The notes beneath the pieces were generated by a model. That model was given only the letters and a program-made list of their open reading frames with translations. It was not told where the DNA came from and made no database searches. A DNA stretch of 64,000 nt from the NCBI GenBank assembly GCA_037783415.1, contig JAZGTN010000162.1:1674001-1738000 (forward strand), in the 5' to 3' direction. A program made the translations under genes and the position numbers. Origin of the DNA: Leptasterias polaris. Taxonomy: Eukaryota; Echinodermata; Asteroidea; Forcipulatida; Asteriidae. Each line of letters begins with the position of its first letter. Position 1 is the first letter of the stretch. This document shows, piece after piece, positions 33,452 through 44,483 of the stretch.

Positions 33452-34881
33452 GTATATGTGTGGAGCCTGAATGTAGCCCAAAACTCTAATATTTATAAGT
33501 AACAAATCCCGGGGCTAAATGTTGCCTAAAGGGTGTGTACAATATTGTTAAGACTGAAAATGTACATGTTTACAGATTTGTACATAACTTATTACGTGGT
33601 ATGGATATTGTCAGGGTGGAAAACTTCCCTTGAAATAGTTTTGCTTGAAATGCTTTAGTTTTTAGGAAATGAGTAAAACAATTAGGTGATAAAATCCGAT
33701 GTTTGAAAACAGCAATATATAATGGTGCTTTTCACTGTTTTCTCATGACTCCGAAGACCGATTTAGCCTAAACTTTCACAGGTTTGTTATTTCATGTATA
33801 AGATGGGTCACATATAGTTAAGATACTTGTCTTTGACATTTACCAATGTTGTACATTGTGTTTTAAAGTATAGGTTGTTATTTTGGTAAATACTCAAAAC
33901 ATTTTTAACAACCAGTGAACCACAAAACCTTACTTGGTGAGAAGCACATCAGCTTTTTATAGTTATTTTAAGAAAGGATTCCATTCGAAGCAAATATAGT
34001 TTCGATAATTTTCATCGGAAAACATTTGAATATGACGAGCGATTCAAGCATGAATCGTTTCTCATGTTTCTGAGGGTTGGTGTCCATTCGCGAATGCTTC
34101 CACCAGAGATACGGTTGGTACCCGCTGTCACCTGGCTAAACGTGGACAGATTCGACGCTCTAATAGCAAAATTCCGTGACAGTTTTTCTCCTGTTTTCTG
34201 TAAGCACTACACAGACTTTTATTTTGCTTATCTAAAATTAACCGTCATTACTTTAAACAAATTCAATCTATGACACCCTACCTTAAAAGAAAGGTATACG
34301 TTTGGAAATAAAAACTTACCTGGTTAGAAGTACGTCAGCTTTCGATAGTATAAAACATTTTGAGAAACATTTCACTTCAAAGTAATGTGGTTATGTATAA
34401 AGATATCAGTTTTCATGCCCCCAAATTTGAATCTGAGAAACGTTTCTGTCAGAAACTTTTCTCAAGTTGTGTATTCCTAATAGGGATTATTCTTCCTGCG
34501 TAGATATTTTCGCTCGGGATTTTCGGCGATATCTCAGAAACGTTTGAAATGAAATTTTAACAGGTTAGTTTTATTGTTAATATCTACATTTATATAGGAT
34601 TGAAACAACTGAACGGTTTCAAAAACCAAAGGTATACTTTGCCTTTAAGTAGCCCTAGACTAAAAATGTAGCCTCAACCCAGTCTGAACGTACCTTGGCT
34701 CAAAAACAAAAATAAGTATGGGATGTTATCTATGGTCGTCACAGCTTGTTATTCCCTTCTAAACAATCAATGATAACCTTTTTGTCTGGGGGAATTTTAG
34801 CAGTGATATAGTTAACTGTTGTAACTTTTACTTCTTCCATTATTCTGTAAAATAATTGTCCTAATCTGTTTCTTTCTACAG
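33452..34881 (+). other. Intron 1 of the MYND/DUF4470 gene
   Basis: GT donor at 33452 and TTTCTTTCTACAG acceptor ending at 34881; phase 0. It contains a dispersed repeat copy (33590-33860, related to 2840-3120), a degenerate stretch at 33890-34270, and MITE family M1 copy 2 (34282-34649). Confidence 0.7.
34282..34649. mobile_element. MITE family M1 copy 2
   Basis: Ends CTTAAAAGAAAGGTATACG and the inverse of CTTAAAGGCAAAGTATACC. About 368 bases, non-coding, inside intron 1 of the MYND gene. Confidence 0.6.
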
Positions 34882-36546
34882 TGTAAACTGTGTAACCAAA
34901 CATGGTACTGTGACGACCTTTGTCAACGAAATGGCTGGAAGACCCATACAAATTTATGCCAAGCCGTTGTTAACTCCATAAAATCCCTTGCAATGACATT
35001 TTACTTAACATTTATCAATGACCAACCATCTTCAGTTTATAACTTTTATTTCGGGAACACAATTGTGAAAGATTTTCTCAATCTTGAGGACAACGAATGG
35101 TCCGTGGAGAAGGCTAACAGGGAGCCAGCGAGAGACTACCACGTGCTGTCTGCTGGATGTGGAGACCTGCGAAACACCGTGTTGACGGCCAGTTCACTGC
35201 CGGCCGAATACAGCGGTAAACTTCACATCACCCTAGATGACTTTGACCCCTTCATCATGGCTAGGAATGTCTTGTTTCTCTTTATGTTGGTTCGGTTTGC
35301 AGACACTGACGGGATTGAGAGCAGTCTGACTACCATCTGGTACTCCCTCCATATTAGAAAGAAAGAGTATGACCTGGTCGCCACAAGCCTGAATGAGCTC
35401 ATTCAGATGGATGCAAAGAGTCTCCATGATGCTTCTAAAGGATTGGTCAGTGTTCTGGACGACGACTTACTGTACATATCGCAGGTTTGGAAAAGGTGGT
35501 TATCCCTGCAATGCCAAAGAGACAGAACAACATTCATAAATCTCAGAAAACAAAGGGAGGCACTGTTCGATGGTGACATGAGTCATCTTGCTGCATGTAC
35601 TTTGAACATCAAATACTACACTCCTGAAAATAAGAAACAAATGAAGATGTGGTTTGAGAACGGTCTGTTTCTCCCCGCTGAGGCAAAGCAAGAAGACTTG
35701 CCTTTCGATAACCCAACACTAACTGGACGGAAGATGCACTTCAATTACACAGATCAAGAAATATCCGGTGATTTGGACATCAAGCAACCCAAGGATTTTG
35801 CATTCGTATACTCTCTCATGCCGGTAGAAAGTCCGTTCGGTGTGTGGGATGGCTTGAGGGTGAAGGAGTCCCAAACCAGACCAAGCTCCTCCCCGATGGT
35901 GATGTATCACAACTACGTGACTAGTCTCCTACTTAAGATGAAATCGCTCATCATTCAGGGAAGGCTTTTTATACAAGTGTCTTTGGCAAACTGTCTGGAC
36001 TTTCCTAGTCATCATCTGAGCTTAAAGTTACCAAACTACGATCGGATCTTCACATCCAATCTCGTCGACTATGCTGGTCTTGCTAAGATCCTCCGGACAT
36101 TCAAGCCGCTTCTAAATCGCCGGAACACTTTCTCGGCCATCGTTACGGAGACGATGGGCTGGAACCAGTTCGTACCACGGGCCAACCTGGACAACATCCA
36201 ATGCACGTTAGAGTTTAAGAAGTGCATTCTTCAATTCTTGTTTGATACACGCATAGAGAAATTTGCCCCAATTTGTGATAGTTCCAACTTAAGGGAGTAT
36301 TATAATAACACTTCTTGCTTTCTGGAATACCTCAGAGGGAACATCATGGCAGGGGAACTTGTAAATAACCCTTTCCTCCAGGATGTGCCATCTCTTAGCT
36401 TCGTGCAGACATACTGCGGCTTGCAGATGCGAGATTTCCGAAAGAAACGGAATAGGTTGGTTCCCTTTCAATACCGCGAGAACCTAGTACGAGAACATGA
36501 CCATGTCAGGTACACTAGAGTGGTTGAGTGGTGTCTGCCCCAGTGA
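34882..36546 (+). CDS. MYND/DUF4470 protein, exon 2 (terminal)
   Basis: 555 codons in phase with exon 1, ending TGA at 36544-36546. The first residues complete a second MYND finger (CKLC, TWYCDDLC, WKTHTNLC). About residues 120-215 of the whole protein look like DUF4470: YHVLSAGCGDLRNTVLTASS, then LDDFDPFIMARNVLFLFML. The rest is the long C-terminal region usual in this family, ending with DFRKKRNRLVPFQYR and VVEWCLPQ. MYND plus DUF4470 proteins are known as multicopy families in invertebrates; their function is not established. Codon use and length support a real gene. The frame starting at 34993 alone misses the second finger. A paralogue's last exon is at 63762-64000. Confidence 0.8.
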   Translation, partial: CKLCNQTWYCDDLCQRNGWKTHTNLCQAVVNSIKSLAMTFYLTFINDQPSSVYNFYFGNTIVKDFLNLEDNEWSVEKANREPARDYHVLSAGCGDLRNTVLTASSLPAEYSGKLHITLDDFDPFIMARNVLFLFMLVRFADTDGIESSLTTIWYSLHIRKKEYDLVATSLNELIQMDAKSLHDASKGLVSVLDDDLLYISQVWKRWLSLQCQRDRTTFINLRKQREALFDGDMSHLAACTLNIKYYTPENKKQMKMWFENGLFLPAEAKQEDLPFDNPTLTGRKMHFNYTDQEISGDLDIKQPKDFAFVYSLMPVESPFGVWDGLRVKESQTRPSSSPMVMYHNYVTSLLLKMKSLIIQGRLFIQVSLANCLDFPSHHLSLKLPNYDRIFTSNLVDYAGLAKILRTFKPLLNRRNTFSAIVTETMGWNQFVPRANLDNIQCTLEFKKCILQFLFDTRIEKFAPICDSSNLREYYNNTSCFLEYLRGNIMAGELVNNPFLQDVPSLSFVQTYCGLQMRDFRKKRNRLVPFQYRENLVREHDHVRYTRVVEWCLPQ

Positions 36547-38093
36547 AGATCGATTGCCATGGATCGATTCAGTACAGCTGTGTAGCAAAAATAACTGGGG
36601 ACCAATGTCGCAGGCAAATTGAACTTCACTGACACTGTGACCTTAAAGATATTACCATTTATTACACTATTCATCTGCCAGAAAGCCGTATGTAACCAAC
36701 AGTCAAATGGACACCTCGCTCTTTATACACTGATCGAAAACATTTCTTAGAAGTTATTATCCCTTATGGGGGTCTGTAGATATTAATCAACAGAAAGGCA
36801 ATTTCTTTTGAAAAGCATAAAAGATAGAAGAAAAAAAATCATCTCGAGAGGCTCGCTGGTTTTGTATGTTAGTTTTCCATTTTAAGGCCGCTGCTAATAA
36901 TCCTCGTTTAATAAAGAGCTAAATAATGTTGCTGGCCAAAGTGTTGGTGAGGTATTGTTAAAAAGGTTTGCTAAGTAGATATTGGCCTATGTAAACATTT
37001 TGGCTTCACGTCCTCATGGTGAACCTATGGCTTTGGATGACACATGCGTCTTCAATATGTTAGACAAAGTTGGACCTACTGTGGAAAAGGGGGGGGGGGG
37101 GGCGGAGGATCATGAATTACTTAGGCAAACAAAAAAAGGGAAGGAGGAGGGCCCTTTCCTTCCCTCTTTTTTTCAAAAGTGGCTGCCCGACTTATTTTTT
37201 CCAGACAACCGGCCTGGCCATTTTTCAAGATGGTTGCCAGCTTTTTCGGTGTGCTAAAGTCTAAAATATGATCTTTTTTGTTGTTGAATTATTTTTGTTG
37301 GTCAGAGGTCATTAAAACTCATCCTTTGTTTTCGTAAAAAAAGACTAAGAAAAAGAGGCGGCCTTTAAAAGGAAGCGGGCGGGGACGCTAAAAGGTCATT
37401 AAAATTCATCCTTTGTTTTCGTTAAATAAAACAAAAACAAATAGAGGCGGCCTTTAAAAGGGAGCGGGCGGGGACGCTAAACATGTATTATTTTTTCTAT
37501 TTGGCCTTAATTATACAAACAAATGATTCATCAAAACGTCACCAGTCATTTGACGAACTAGCAGTGGAAGTTAGACCTTCACTCTTTATTGTTAAGCATC
37601 TTTGAGTTACAGAAAACTATTACTAGATTTGACACTTTGCGGAATGAGGGATAACGAACAAGAAAAACAGATTGAACTCTATTTACAACTTGATGAGGTT
37701 AATCTATTTTAAAACCATTTCTAAAGATTTACCAACATTATTATGGCCGACAATGTCGCACATAATGTTTGTTATTGTTTATGTCTGTTTTGGGGTATTT
37801 CGATTATTGTTTATGATATGACTTGGTTTAAACCACGGACAATCCATGCACCAAAGACATTGTAAGTCTCGTTTGTATTGGAACTTCCGGGACAAACACG
37901 AATATGGCTCTTGAAATATTTTAGTTTATGGTTATACAAATTATATCGTATTGTTGGGAAAGTAAAGTTTAGCCATAAATATATAAATGCTAAATAAATT
38001 TTTATAAATAAACAAAGAAAACCAGAGAATAAGACTTTCCGGTCCCATGTATTATACAATTATGAATTTTGCTCAACTGACGTTCATGTTATC
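36547..38093. other. 3' flank of the MYND gene
   Basis: Probable 3' untranslated region first; AATAAA at about 36909. 37081-37102 is a G tract. 37305-37482 holds a tandem duplication of about 90 bases. No further gene. Confidence 0.4.
37305..37482. repeat. Two-copy tandem repeat, about 90 bp unit
   Basis: GGTCATTAAAACTCATCC...GGGCGGGGACGCTAAA occurs twice with a small A-rich length difference in the middle. Confidence 0.8.
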
Positions 38094-38503
38094 ATTAAAG
38101 GGAAGCTTGCATATCTTTGGTAATCACTCTTAAAATTAATGGCAATAAAAACTTACTTGGTTAGAAGTAGGGCATATAGCAGCTTTCGATAGTATAAAGC
38201 ATTTTGAGAATCATTTCACTTCGAAGTAATGTGGTTATGAAAAAATATATATCAGGTTTTAAGCCCCACAATTTGAATTTGAGAAACGATTATGTCAGAA
38301 AGGTTTCTAAGATTGTGTATTCATTCAGGGAATTTTCTTCCTGAGTTGAAATATTAGCTCCGATTTTTTGACGGTATCTCAAAGCGCAACCAGCTATTGA
38401 AGTGCACTTTTCACAGGATAGTTTTATTGTATATATCTTCGTTTATATAGGAATTTAAAAAATCGAACGGTTCCAAAAACCAAAGGTGTACTTCGCCTTT
38501 AAA
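38094..38503. mobile_element. MITE family M1 copy 3
   Basis: Starts ATTAAAGGGAAG and ends CTTCGCCTTTAAA. Shares the CAGCTTTCGATAGTATAAA body with copies at 29758-30488 and 34282-34649. Confidence 0.6.
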
Positions 38504-39138
38504 CCTAAGTAATGGCTGTTAAATGGGGTTCCTCGTCCTGAGCTGTAATTTTGTATAGTTTACCAAATGTTTGTGTTAAATAAAAATAAAAACTGCACCT
38601 ATAACAATTTGCTATGAGTAACTTTATTTTCAGGAATGTTTTAATAATGGAATTCTTAAAGAAGATTTGATTCATAATATACTCTCCGTGTCAGTTGTTT
38701 TCTTGTTTTTGCTGTGAGACCTTGCTATTATTAGACAGTGCAAGTCTTGCGCGTGTTGGATCATGTCCCTATGTTAATTGCTTCTGTGTCCGTGTGTGAC
38801 TGAACTAAAACCGCGCACGTACAAGTTGCATGGCCCAACAAAACATATATAATGCAAACTTATTTGCTCAAGACTGATGGGCATGAGATAGTTTCGGGAT
38901 CCCGACAATAACTCACTGTAAGCTTTTAATTAACTATCATCACTTATCGTTGGTGGATTTGTTTTTGGGCAATACCTTAAATTAAAACCAAACTTACGGG
39001 TCAAATCCGCCATCATCTTTAACGTTCGAGTAAAAGCGCTGATTGCACGGTCCATTACTAGAGTGGCTTAATTTATACGTAATCGTTTTACAGTGTGCGA
39101 TGCGTAACATTGCTGCAAAAGTATCAATGAGTGGAGAT
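38504..39138. other. Non-coding gap
   Basis: No gene recognised. The word GTGCAAGTCTTGCGCGTGTT (38739-38758) recurs near 40970 and, inverted, near 42850, marking a repeat shared within the Kazal gene region. Confidence 0.35.
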
Positions 39139-39520
39139 GGACCAAAGCTCTCGTATTTCTGATCAGCAGAATGTGGGTTCGACTCTTGGGGTCGATTTCA
39201 CAAAGCACTAAGATTCATCTTAAGATGAGTTGTCAGTATTACCATAGTGATTTGAATTGTGACATCAAACTTTGCTTTAATAGCAATTAAGATTGATCTG
39301 CACTAGAGATAAATCTGAACTCTTTCTGAAATCGGCCCCCTATCTTTGACACTTGTGTCATAAGCAAGAGACTTAACCATTATTGCTTTGTCCTTCGGAA
39401 GGGTCAAGAAGCAATTGTGTTGTGTAATGCATGTAAAAGAGGCCATTACTCTTGTCGATACGAGAAGGGGTTCGCCCGGTGTTTTCTGGTCTGGTTGGCT
39501 ACAGCACATTGTAAACCATT
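39139..39520 (+). mobile_element. SINE copy split by a hairpin MITE
   Basis: Left part TCTGATCAGCAGAATGTGGG TTCGACTC and right part GACACTTGTGTCATAAGCAA to CCCGGTGTTTTCTGGT belong to the same repeat as 41385-42790 (inverse) and 58160-58340 (inverse). 39189-39342 between them is a MITE with ends GGTCGATTTCACAAAG and CTGAAATCGGCCCCC. The GGGTTCGA word resembles a tRNA-type B box, pointing to a tRNA-derived SINE. Confidence 0.55.
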
Positions 39521-40106
39521 ACATGGTGCTGTGTAAATAATGGGACTTAGAACAAAGCTCTGCATACCTTGAAGAAAAACAATCACGAGGGGTTTGAAAC
39601 GACCACAGGTGTATAATAAAACGCCATAAGAACTACCTAATGTTGTTATATTATTGACTTGATTCCTATGTCAGGAATAAGAATACTTTGGACTCTGACC
39701 AGTCGATCTTTTAGCAGATGTGAAAAACACAATAAGATAATAAGATTAATACAGAAAGTAAAAGTCAGTATAGTAATTAAATAAACAAACAAATTGTTTT
39801 ATGCTAACTAAACAAATGTTTTAACTCCGTGACGTAATGTTTAAGCATATTAGTTAAAGTTTCATTGTTTTTCATAATAATTTAAAGCGAAACTGTATTT
39901 CTTGTTGTTTTTGCCCCTTCCCACCCCTTTTTAAGTGTAGAGCGAACTCAATGCAGAGGCGAATGCGGAGATGTCCGTTGGGTTCACACGCAGGAGAAGT
40001 CTCATACAGATCATCTTTCGGTCATCGATCGCGGAGATTGTGTTGTGACTTGAAGTGATCGTCTCTACGTGTAGTGTACGGACCGGGCTGTATGGTGAAC
40101 TGGGCC
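39521..40106. other. 3' flank of Kazal copy A
   Basis: 39885-40106 matches the flank of copy B (27300-27465) and is probably 3' untranslated sequence. The rest shows nothing. Confidence 0.4.
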
Positions 40107-40274
40107 TTACGGACACGCCCCTTCTGTATAAGAAGCCACGTTCCAGTTGTCTCGTTTGCTAATTGCACATAATAAGCACAGGTTAGTGAAGGTTCGATCT
40201 TTGGCGCAGACTTTGTGTTCACCCATGGAACGGCAGTTCTGGTTCAGGATCTCGTCGGTGCAGAATTTAGGTTT
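40107..40274 (-). CDS. Kazal-like protease inhibitor A, exon 3 (terminal)
   Basis: 55 codons plus TAA on the minus strand after the acceptor TTTTTAAG. Six cysteines in the order FC, NC, KVC, LCLLC and a last AC one residue before the C-terminus. Cysteine 3 to 4 is nine residues with the usual NLCLLC ending, and an aromatic residue lies before the final cysteine, as in Kazal domains. Kazal domains inhibit serine proteases through a loop after the second cysteine. Spacing between cysteines 2 and 3 is eight instead of the commoner seven, so the call is Kazal-like. The complete product from exons at 44484-44523, 43008-43051 and here is 83 residues including the signal peptide. Confidence 0.7.
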   Translation of the reverse strand, partial: KPKFCTDEILNQNCRSMGEHKVCAKDRTFTNLCLLCAISKRDNWNVASYTEGACP

Positions 40275-40544
40275 CTTAAAAATAAAAAAATTAAAAATTA
40301 AACAATAACAATAATAAATAAATGATTCAATCGATGAAATGTACAAAATGAATGGCTGTATTCATCACAATTTCCCGCGAAATTGTTTACATGTCCACGT
40401 TTGCATTCCCTCCACAATGAACGTCTACATTACTCGCACTGCCGGTGAGCCATTCTTTATTTTATTTTTTCAAATTGTAGATCATTTATTTCTTTAGCGT
40501 GAGTTTTAAAGAAAACTCAACTGTCAACTGAATAAATATAATCG

Positions 40545-40842
40545 TATAGACCATGTGACCTGTGACATCACATGTTTACAAAAGAGCCACAGAGCCTGAA
40601 CTTCCTGCAGGAACAGTTTGTACACAGTTCAATGGAAGAATACAATTAATCTGATGTTTTATGGAGGAAAGGGGGAACACAAAAGCTGTACAGCTGTTGC
40701 TTTTGTACCTCTTGAATTTATGTGAAAATTATGACACAAAATGTAAATTTTCCCATATGGCCAGTGTAGTATCTTGCCTGTCAGGAAATGCATTAGAATG
40801 TACAAGGTCACTATTTCTGTAAACAAAGGTAACCTGGTCTAT
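40545..40842. mobile_element. TATAGACCATG MITE, copy 2
   Basis: Starts TATAGACCATGTGACCTGTG and ends AAAGGTAACCTGGTCTATG. Inverted relative to copy 1. It lies in intron 2 of Kazal copy A. Confidence 0.6.
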
Positions 40843-41384
40843 GCAAACATATAATAAAACAGCCCATATTTTCCAGTGTTAAAAATGCAAACACTTTTCT
40901 TTTCGTACTCCGTATACGTTCTTAAAATGTTTTACTCAACTACGCCTTTCTAAAAGACTGTGCAAGTCTCGCGCGTGTTCGAGCTTCCGGGACCATGGTC
41001 CAAACCGTAATTGAGTTTTACGTGGGCATGATTCTGTTTTTCTCGAACACTTCAGTGCTAAAAAAATTATACCATCTTGTTGGAAAAGCTGTGAATATAT
41101 ATGAATTTCAAATAAATTGAACGGAACAACAAAGGAAATCAGAGAATAAGACTCTGTTTCCAGTTATTTGTGAACAATCAGGAATGTGGCCCAACTGACA
41201 TTCATGTAGTCATTAAACCTGTGTGATGGTCGCTCAATTTCGGTTTTGATTAGCAAACAATGGGGTTTCTGAAAAATAAGTATCCTCGTTTTGATTTTGT
41301 TTCAAAGTTAAAATATGTAAATTTTACAAATTATTCGTATGATATAAATATCGACAAACTAAAGAACATAAATAATAATACTTA

Positions 41385-42790
41385 GTTCTTATATAGCGCT
41401 TTTATACTCCCGGTGGGTGTCTCAAAGCGCTCAGTATTTTTCCTACAAGGTAAGCGGAGTTACGTGTTGAAGTATGATACCTATTCCTTTGCATGTAATG
41501 GTTTACAAAGTGCTGTGGCGAAATATACAGCCAATCAAACCAGGGGCCCATTTCACTAAAGTCCGCATTTGCGATCATCGCTATCGCACTTGCGATGAGA
41601 TCGCAAACCGCAAATCCATCGCACTTGCGACGCCGATGATTTTGCGTTTCACTAAAGTCATCGCAGTTGCGATGATATTAAAAGGAAAATAAATGTTTTG
41701 TACGAGGCTAAATGTAGTGACCTTTGACATAGCCCGCCAAAAAATCGTCGGTCCTCGCATGGTGGACGTCTTAATGTCAAAATGTTGTTGCCGCGGTTCG
41801 ATTAAAAACGAAATGCATAAATTGCAGTTTAAATGTAAATAATGTTCATGCTGGTGCATCAAAAATAACAACAGGTGGACTAGGCCTATATTAATGTTTA
41901 AACTCTAAGCATTCATTTAAAAAGGGTTCACATGAAATCATATTCAACTTGTTTCATTTGTAGGCCTATTAATATAATTAATTTATAACATTTTGTAAAT
42001 AATAATAATGTAACGTAGAGATTTATGAACATTTGACAAAACTGGTTAAATCATGTATATGAGAATGACGTCAAAAGTGTTGTCACCGAAAATTGGTACA
42101 TGATATTAAATTGGAAAGGCTGAATTCTTGATGCAATATCAATAGGCCTACATTCATTTTAGGCCAAAATGCTGGCTAAAATAATTGAACCCAATAGATG
42201 GAGATCTCCTTTTTACCGATTTTAAGCTCTCTCGTTAAGAGATTAAGGGTTTCCCGAGTCTCCCAGTAAAACACTGGGAATGAAAATAACGCAATTTTAC
42301 TCTTTAATTCACGGACAAACTACCGTCAAGACGTACACCAAAATAATAACATCTAAGTACAAAACGGCGCAATTTATCATAAATTTGCGATGAACTTATA
42401 CTTTGCGGACACTAACGAGTCATCGCAAGTTGCTCATCGCTAATAATTGTTTTGCGATAAGTAAGTTCGTCGCAAAGATTTAGTGAAATCGTTATTCAAA
42501 ATCCATCGCTAAGTTGCGATGGTTTTTGGATTTAGCGATCGGTTTCGGCGTTTGCGATGATCAAAACGCGTTAGTGAAATCGGCCCCGGGAACACCCGGG
42601 GTGAACCCCTTCTCTTTACGATAAGTCCACTGGGTTTTTTACGTGCATTACACTGCTTAACGTCCCATCCGAAGGGCGAAGCATGTGGTTAAGTGTCTTG
42701 CTTAAGGACACAAGTGTCACGACTGGGATTCGAACCCACACTCTGCTGATCAGAAACACCAGAGCTTGAGTTCGGTGCTCTTATCAAATT
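41385..42790 (-). mobile_element. SINE copy interrupted by the GCGATG element
   Basis: Left part 41385-41542 (TATATAGCGCTTTTATACTC, CTCAAAGCGCTCAGT) and right part 42588-42790 (CATCCGAAGGGCGAAG, GGGATTCGAACCCACACTC). The GGTTCGAATCCC word on the minus strand fits a Pol III B box. Located in intron 2 of Kazal copy A. Confidence 0.5.
41543..42587. mobile_element. 1.05 kb element with arrayed GCGATG motifs
   Basis: Inverted ends read GGGGCCCATTTCACTAAAGT and the inverse GGGGCCGATTTCACTAACG. The outer 120-180 bases on each side carry many TTGCGATG/CATCGCA words in both directions; the centre is AT-rich and non-coding. It interrupts a SINE, so it is the younger of the two. Confidence 0.6.
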
Positions 42791-43007
42791 TAAAGGAAGA
42801 TTTGATTTCATAGTCTTTGTTTGAGTTGTTTTCTCGTTTTCGCGATACGCGCGAGACTTGCACAGTCTATACGTAATCGCCTCGTTCGTGATCGCCAATT
42901 TGTATGTCCTGTGTTCAGGTGTATTGCCATTACTTTTAATGTTTGTTTGTGTAATTGCAGTGCAAACCAACCAAACGTTTCCCTATGCCTATAGCCTATA
43001 TACTTAC

Positions 43008-43051
43008 CTCATACCCTTCACTCTCTGCGCAGGAGTCACCAATCAGACAGA
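43008..43051 (-). CDS. Kazal-like protease inhibitor A, exon 2 (44 nt)
   Basis: A micro-exon bounded by the acceptor CTCTTTCGTTGCAG and the donor GAG|GTAAGTA. It completes the codon split after exon 1 and adds CLIGDSCAESEGYE. This holds the end of the signal peptide and the start of the mature chain. Length and phase equal those of copy B at 27984-28027. Confidence 0.65.
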
Positions 43052-43273
43052 CTGCAACGAAAGAGAAAGACAGAGGGAGGAAGTTAGCTTGAATTGGTTA
43101 CAGGAAAAAGTATGTTGTTTCCATTTTTCTCGAAAACAGTCACTACACCAAGAAGAGCCAACGCGAGTAGTTACTTCATACGGAAGCCAGTTAGTGCCAA
43201 GTTGCGTTTCTCTTTCAGGCAGTAATGTTTCTCTTTCACGTTGTAGTGTTTTTCTTTGAAAGAGTAACACGTC

Positions 43274-43371
43274 CACGTGAAAGAGAAACAATCACGTGAA
43301 AGAAAAAACAATCAAGTGAAAGAGAAACAATCACGTGAAAGAGAAACAATCACGTGAAAGAGAAACAATCA
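43274..43371. repeat. 19 bp tandem repeat, CACGTG-containing
   Basis: About five units of CACGTGAAAGAGAAACAAT in intron 1 of Kazal copy A. Diverged inverse units (TTTCTCTTTCACGTTG) lie just before at 43205-43260, making the segment partly palindromic. Confidence 0.8.
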
Positions 43372-43376
43372 TATTT

Positions 43377-43745
43377 TTGTTTACTTACTGGTGGTCATGG
43401 GTATCACCTATTTTTGTTTACTTACTGGTGGTCATGGGTATCACCTATTGCTGTTTACTTACTGGTGGTCATGGGTATCACCTAATTTTGTTTACTTACT
43501 GGTAGTCATGGGTATCACCTATTTTTGTTTACTTACTGGTGGTCATGGGTATCACCTATTTTTTGTTTACTTACTGGTGGTCATGGGTATCACCTATTTT
43601 TGTTTACTTACTGGTGGTCATGGGTATCACCTATTTTTGTTTACTTACTGGTGGTCATGGGTATCACCTATTTTTGTTTACTTTATGGTGGTCATGGGTA
43701 TCACCTGTTATTGTTTTTCTTACTGGTGATCTTGGGTATCACCTT
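43377..43745. repeat. 37 bp minisatellite, about 10 copies
   Basis: Unit starts TTGTTTACTTACTGGTGGTC and continues ATGGGTATCACCTATTT. The first eight copies are nearly identical and the last ones diverge. It lies in intron 1 of Kazal copy A. Open frames across it in all three forward phases are by-products of the missing stops. Confidence 0.9.
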
Positions 43746-43933
43746 GCACTTTTTGATAAAACCGGTTTGCCCACTTTTTGGTATTCGGTGTGAGAGAACA
43801 TTAAACTTGCTTGAAGCTACTACGTACACACACATCACCTTTGTTTCCGTTCCCCATTTTTCTGAGTTTGAGTATAACTGATCCGTATTCCATAACAATA
43901 AGTAGGGAAGCTCTCCGACAGTAAACTTGCAAT

Positions 43934-44035
43934 GCGGTGTGGCGGGAGATTATGTCCCCCACTTCTCATACGGTGAATTTTGTAGACATTTCATTTTATA
44001 GCGCCCTCTTTTGAATCGACATCCTTAAACCCATA
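43934..44035. repeat. Dispersed repeat R2, copy 1
   Basis: GTGTGGCGGGAGATTATGTC through TAGCGCCCTCTTTTGAATCG. Related copies are at 45878-45960 and, inverted, at 57140-57240. Confidence 0.6.
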
Positions 44036-44483
44036 GTTGTTATTTTTACCGTATGAGATACAAACATACCTTGGGAAAAAATCCCTCGACACCGGACCAC
44101 TTGGAGTTAATAGTCTCTCTAGGTCCTTTAGTGCTCTTTAACTAATATGTTGGACAACAAACCACTATTTAAGGGTGAGCACTAATTTCAGAGCTTTTAG
44201 ATTAATACTAATATAAAAAAATCAAAATAATTACCAATTGAATCCCATTAATACTTTGGTTTTTTAGATTAAAAGCTTTGGGGCAGCATCTGTAAGAGTG
44301 AATCCAAATGTTTTGGCATACTAGAGTAAAGAATAACAGTCCTTACAGCGCAGAATTTTTATAAAAGACGACAACCTGCTTTTTGCAAACCCCTTCAGAT
44401 CTTGTTCATGATAATGTTAAACCTTTAATTACTATACCCTTTGTTAAATTAATCTTCTCAACAGTTTGTGTAATTATTCTTAC

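Noticed and set aside
42721..42760. tRNA gene suggested by a B-box-like GGTTCGAATCCC
   Set aside because: No matching acceptor stem or A box at the right distance; it is part of a dispersed SINE.
43391..43745. CRISPR-like array of regularly spaced repeats
   Set aside because: The units are directly tandem with no unique spacers, and the DNA is eukaryotic.
43391..43881. Overlapping tyrosine/tryptophan-rich frames (GYHL, WWSW repeats)
   Set aside because: They are translations of the 37 bp minisatellite inside an intron; all three phases are open equally.
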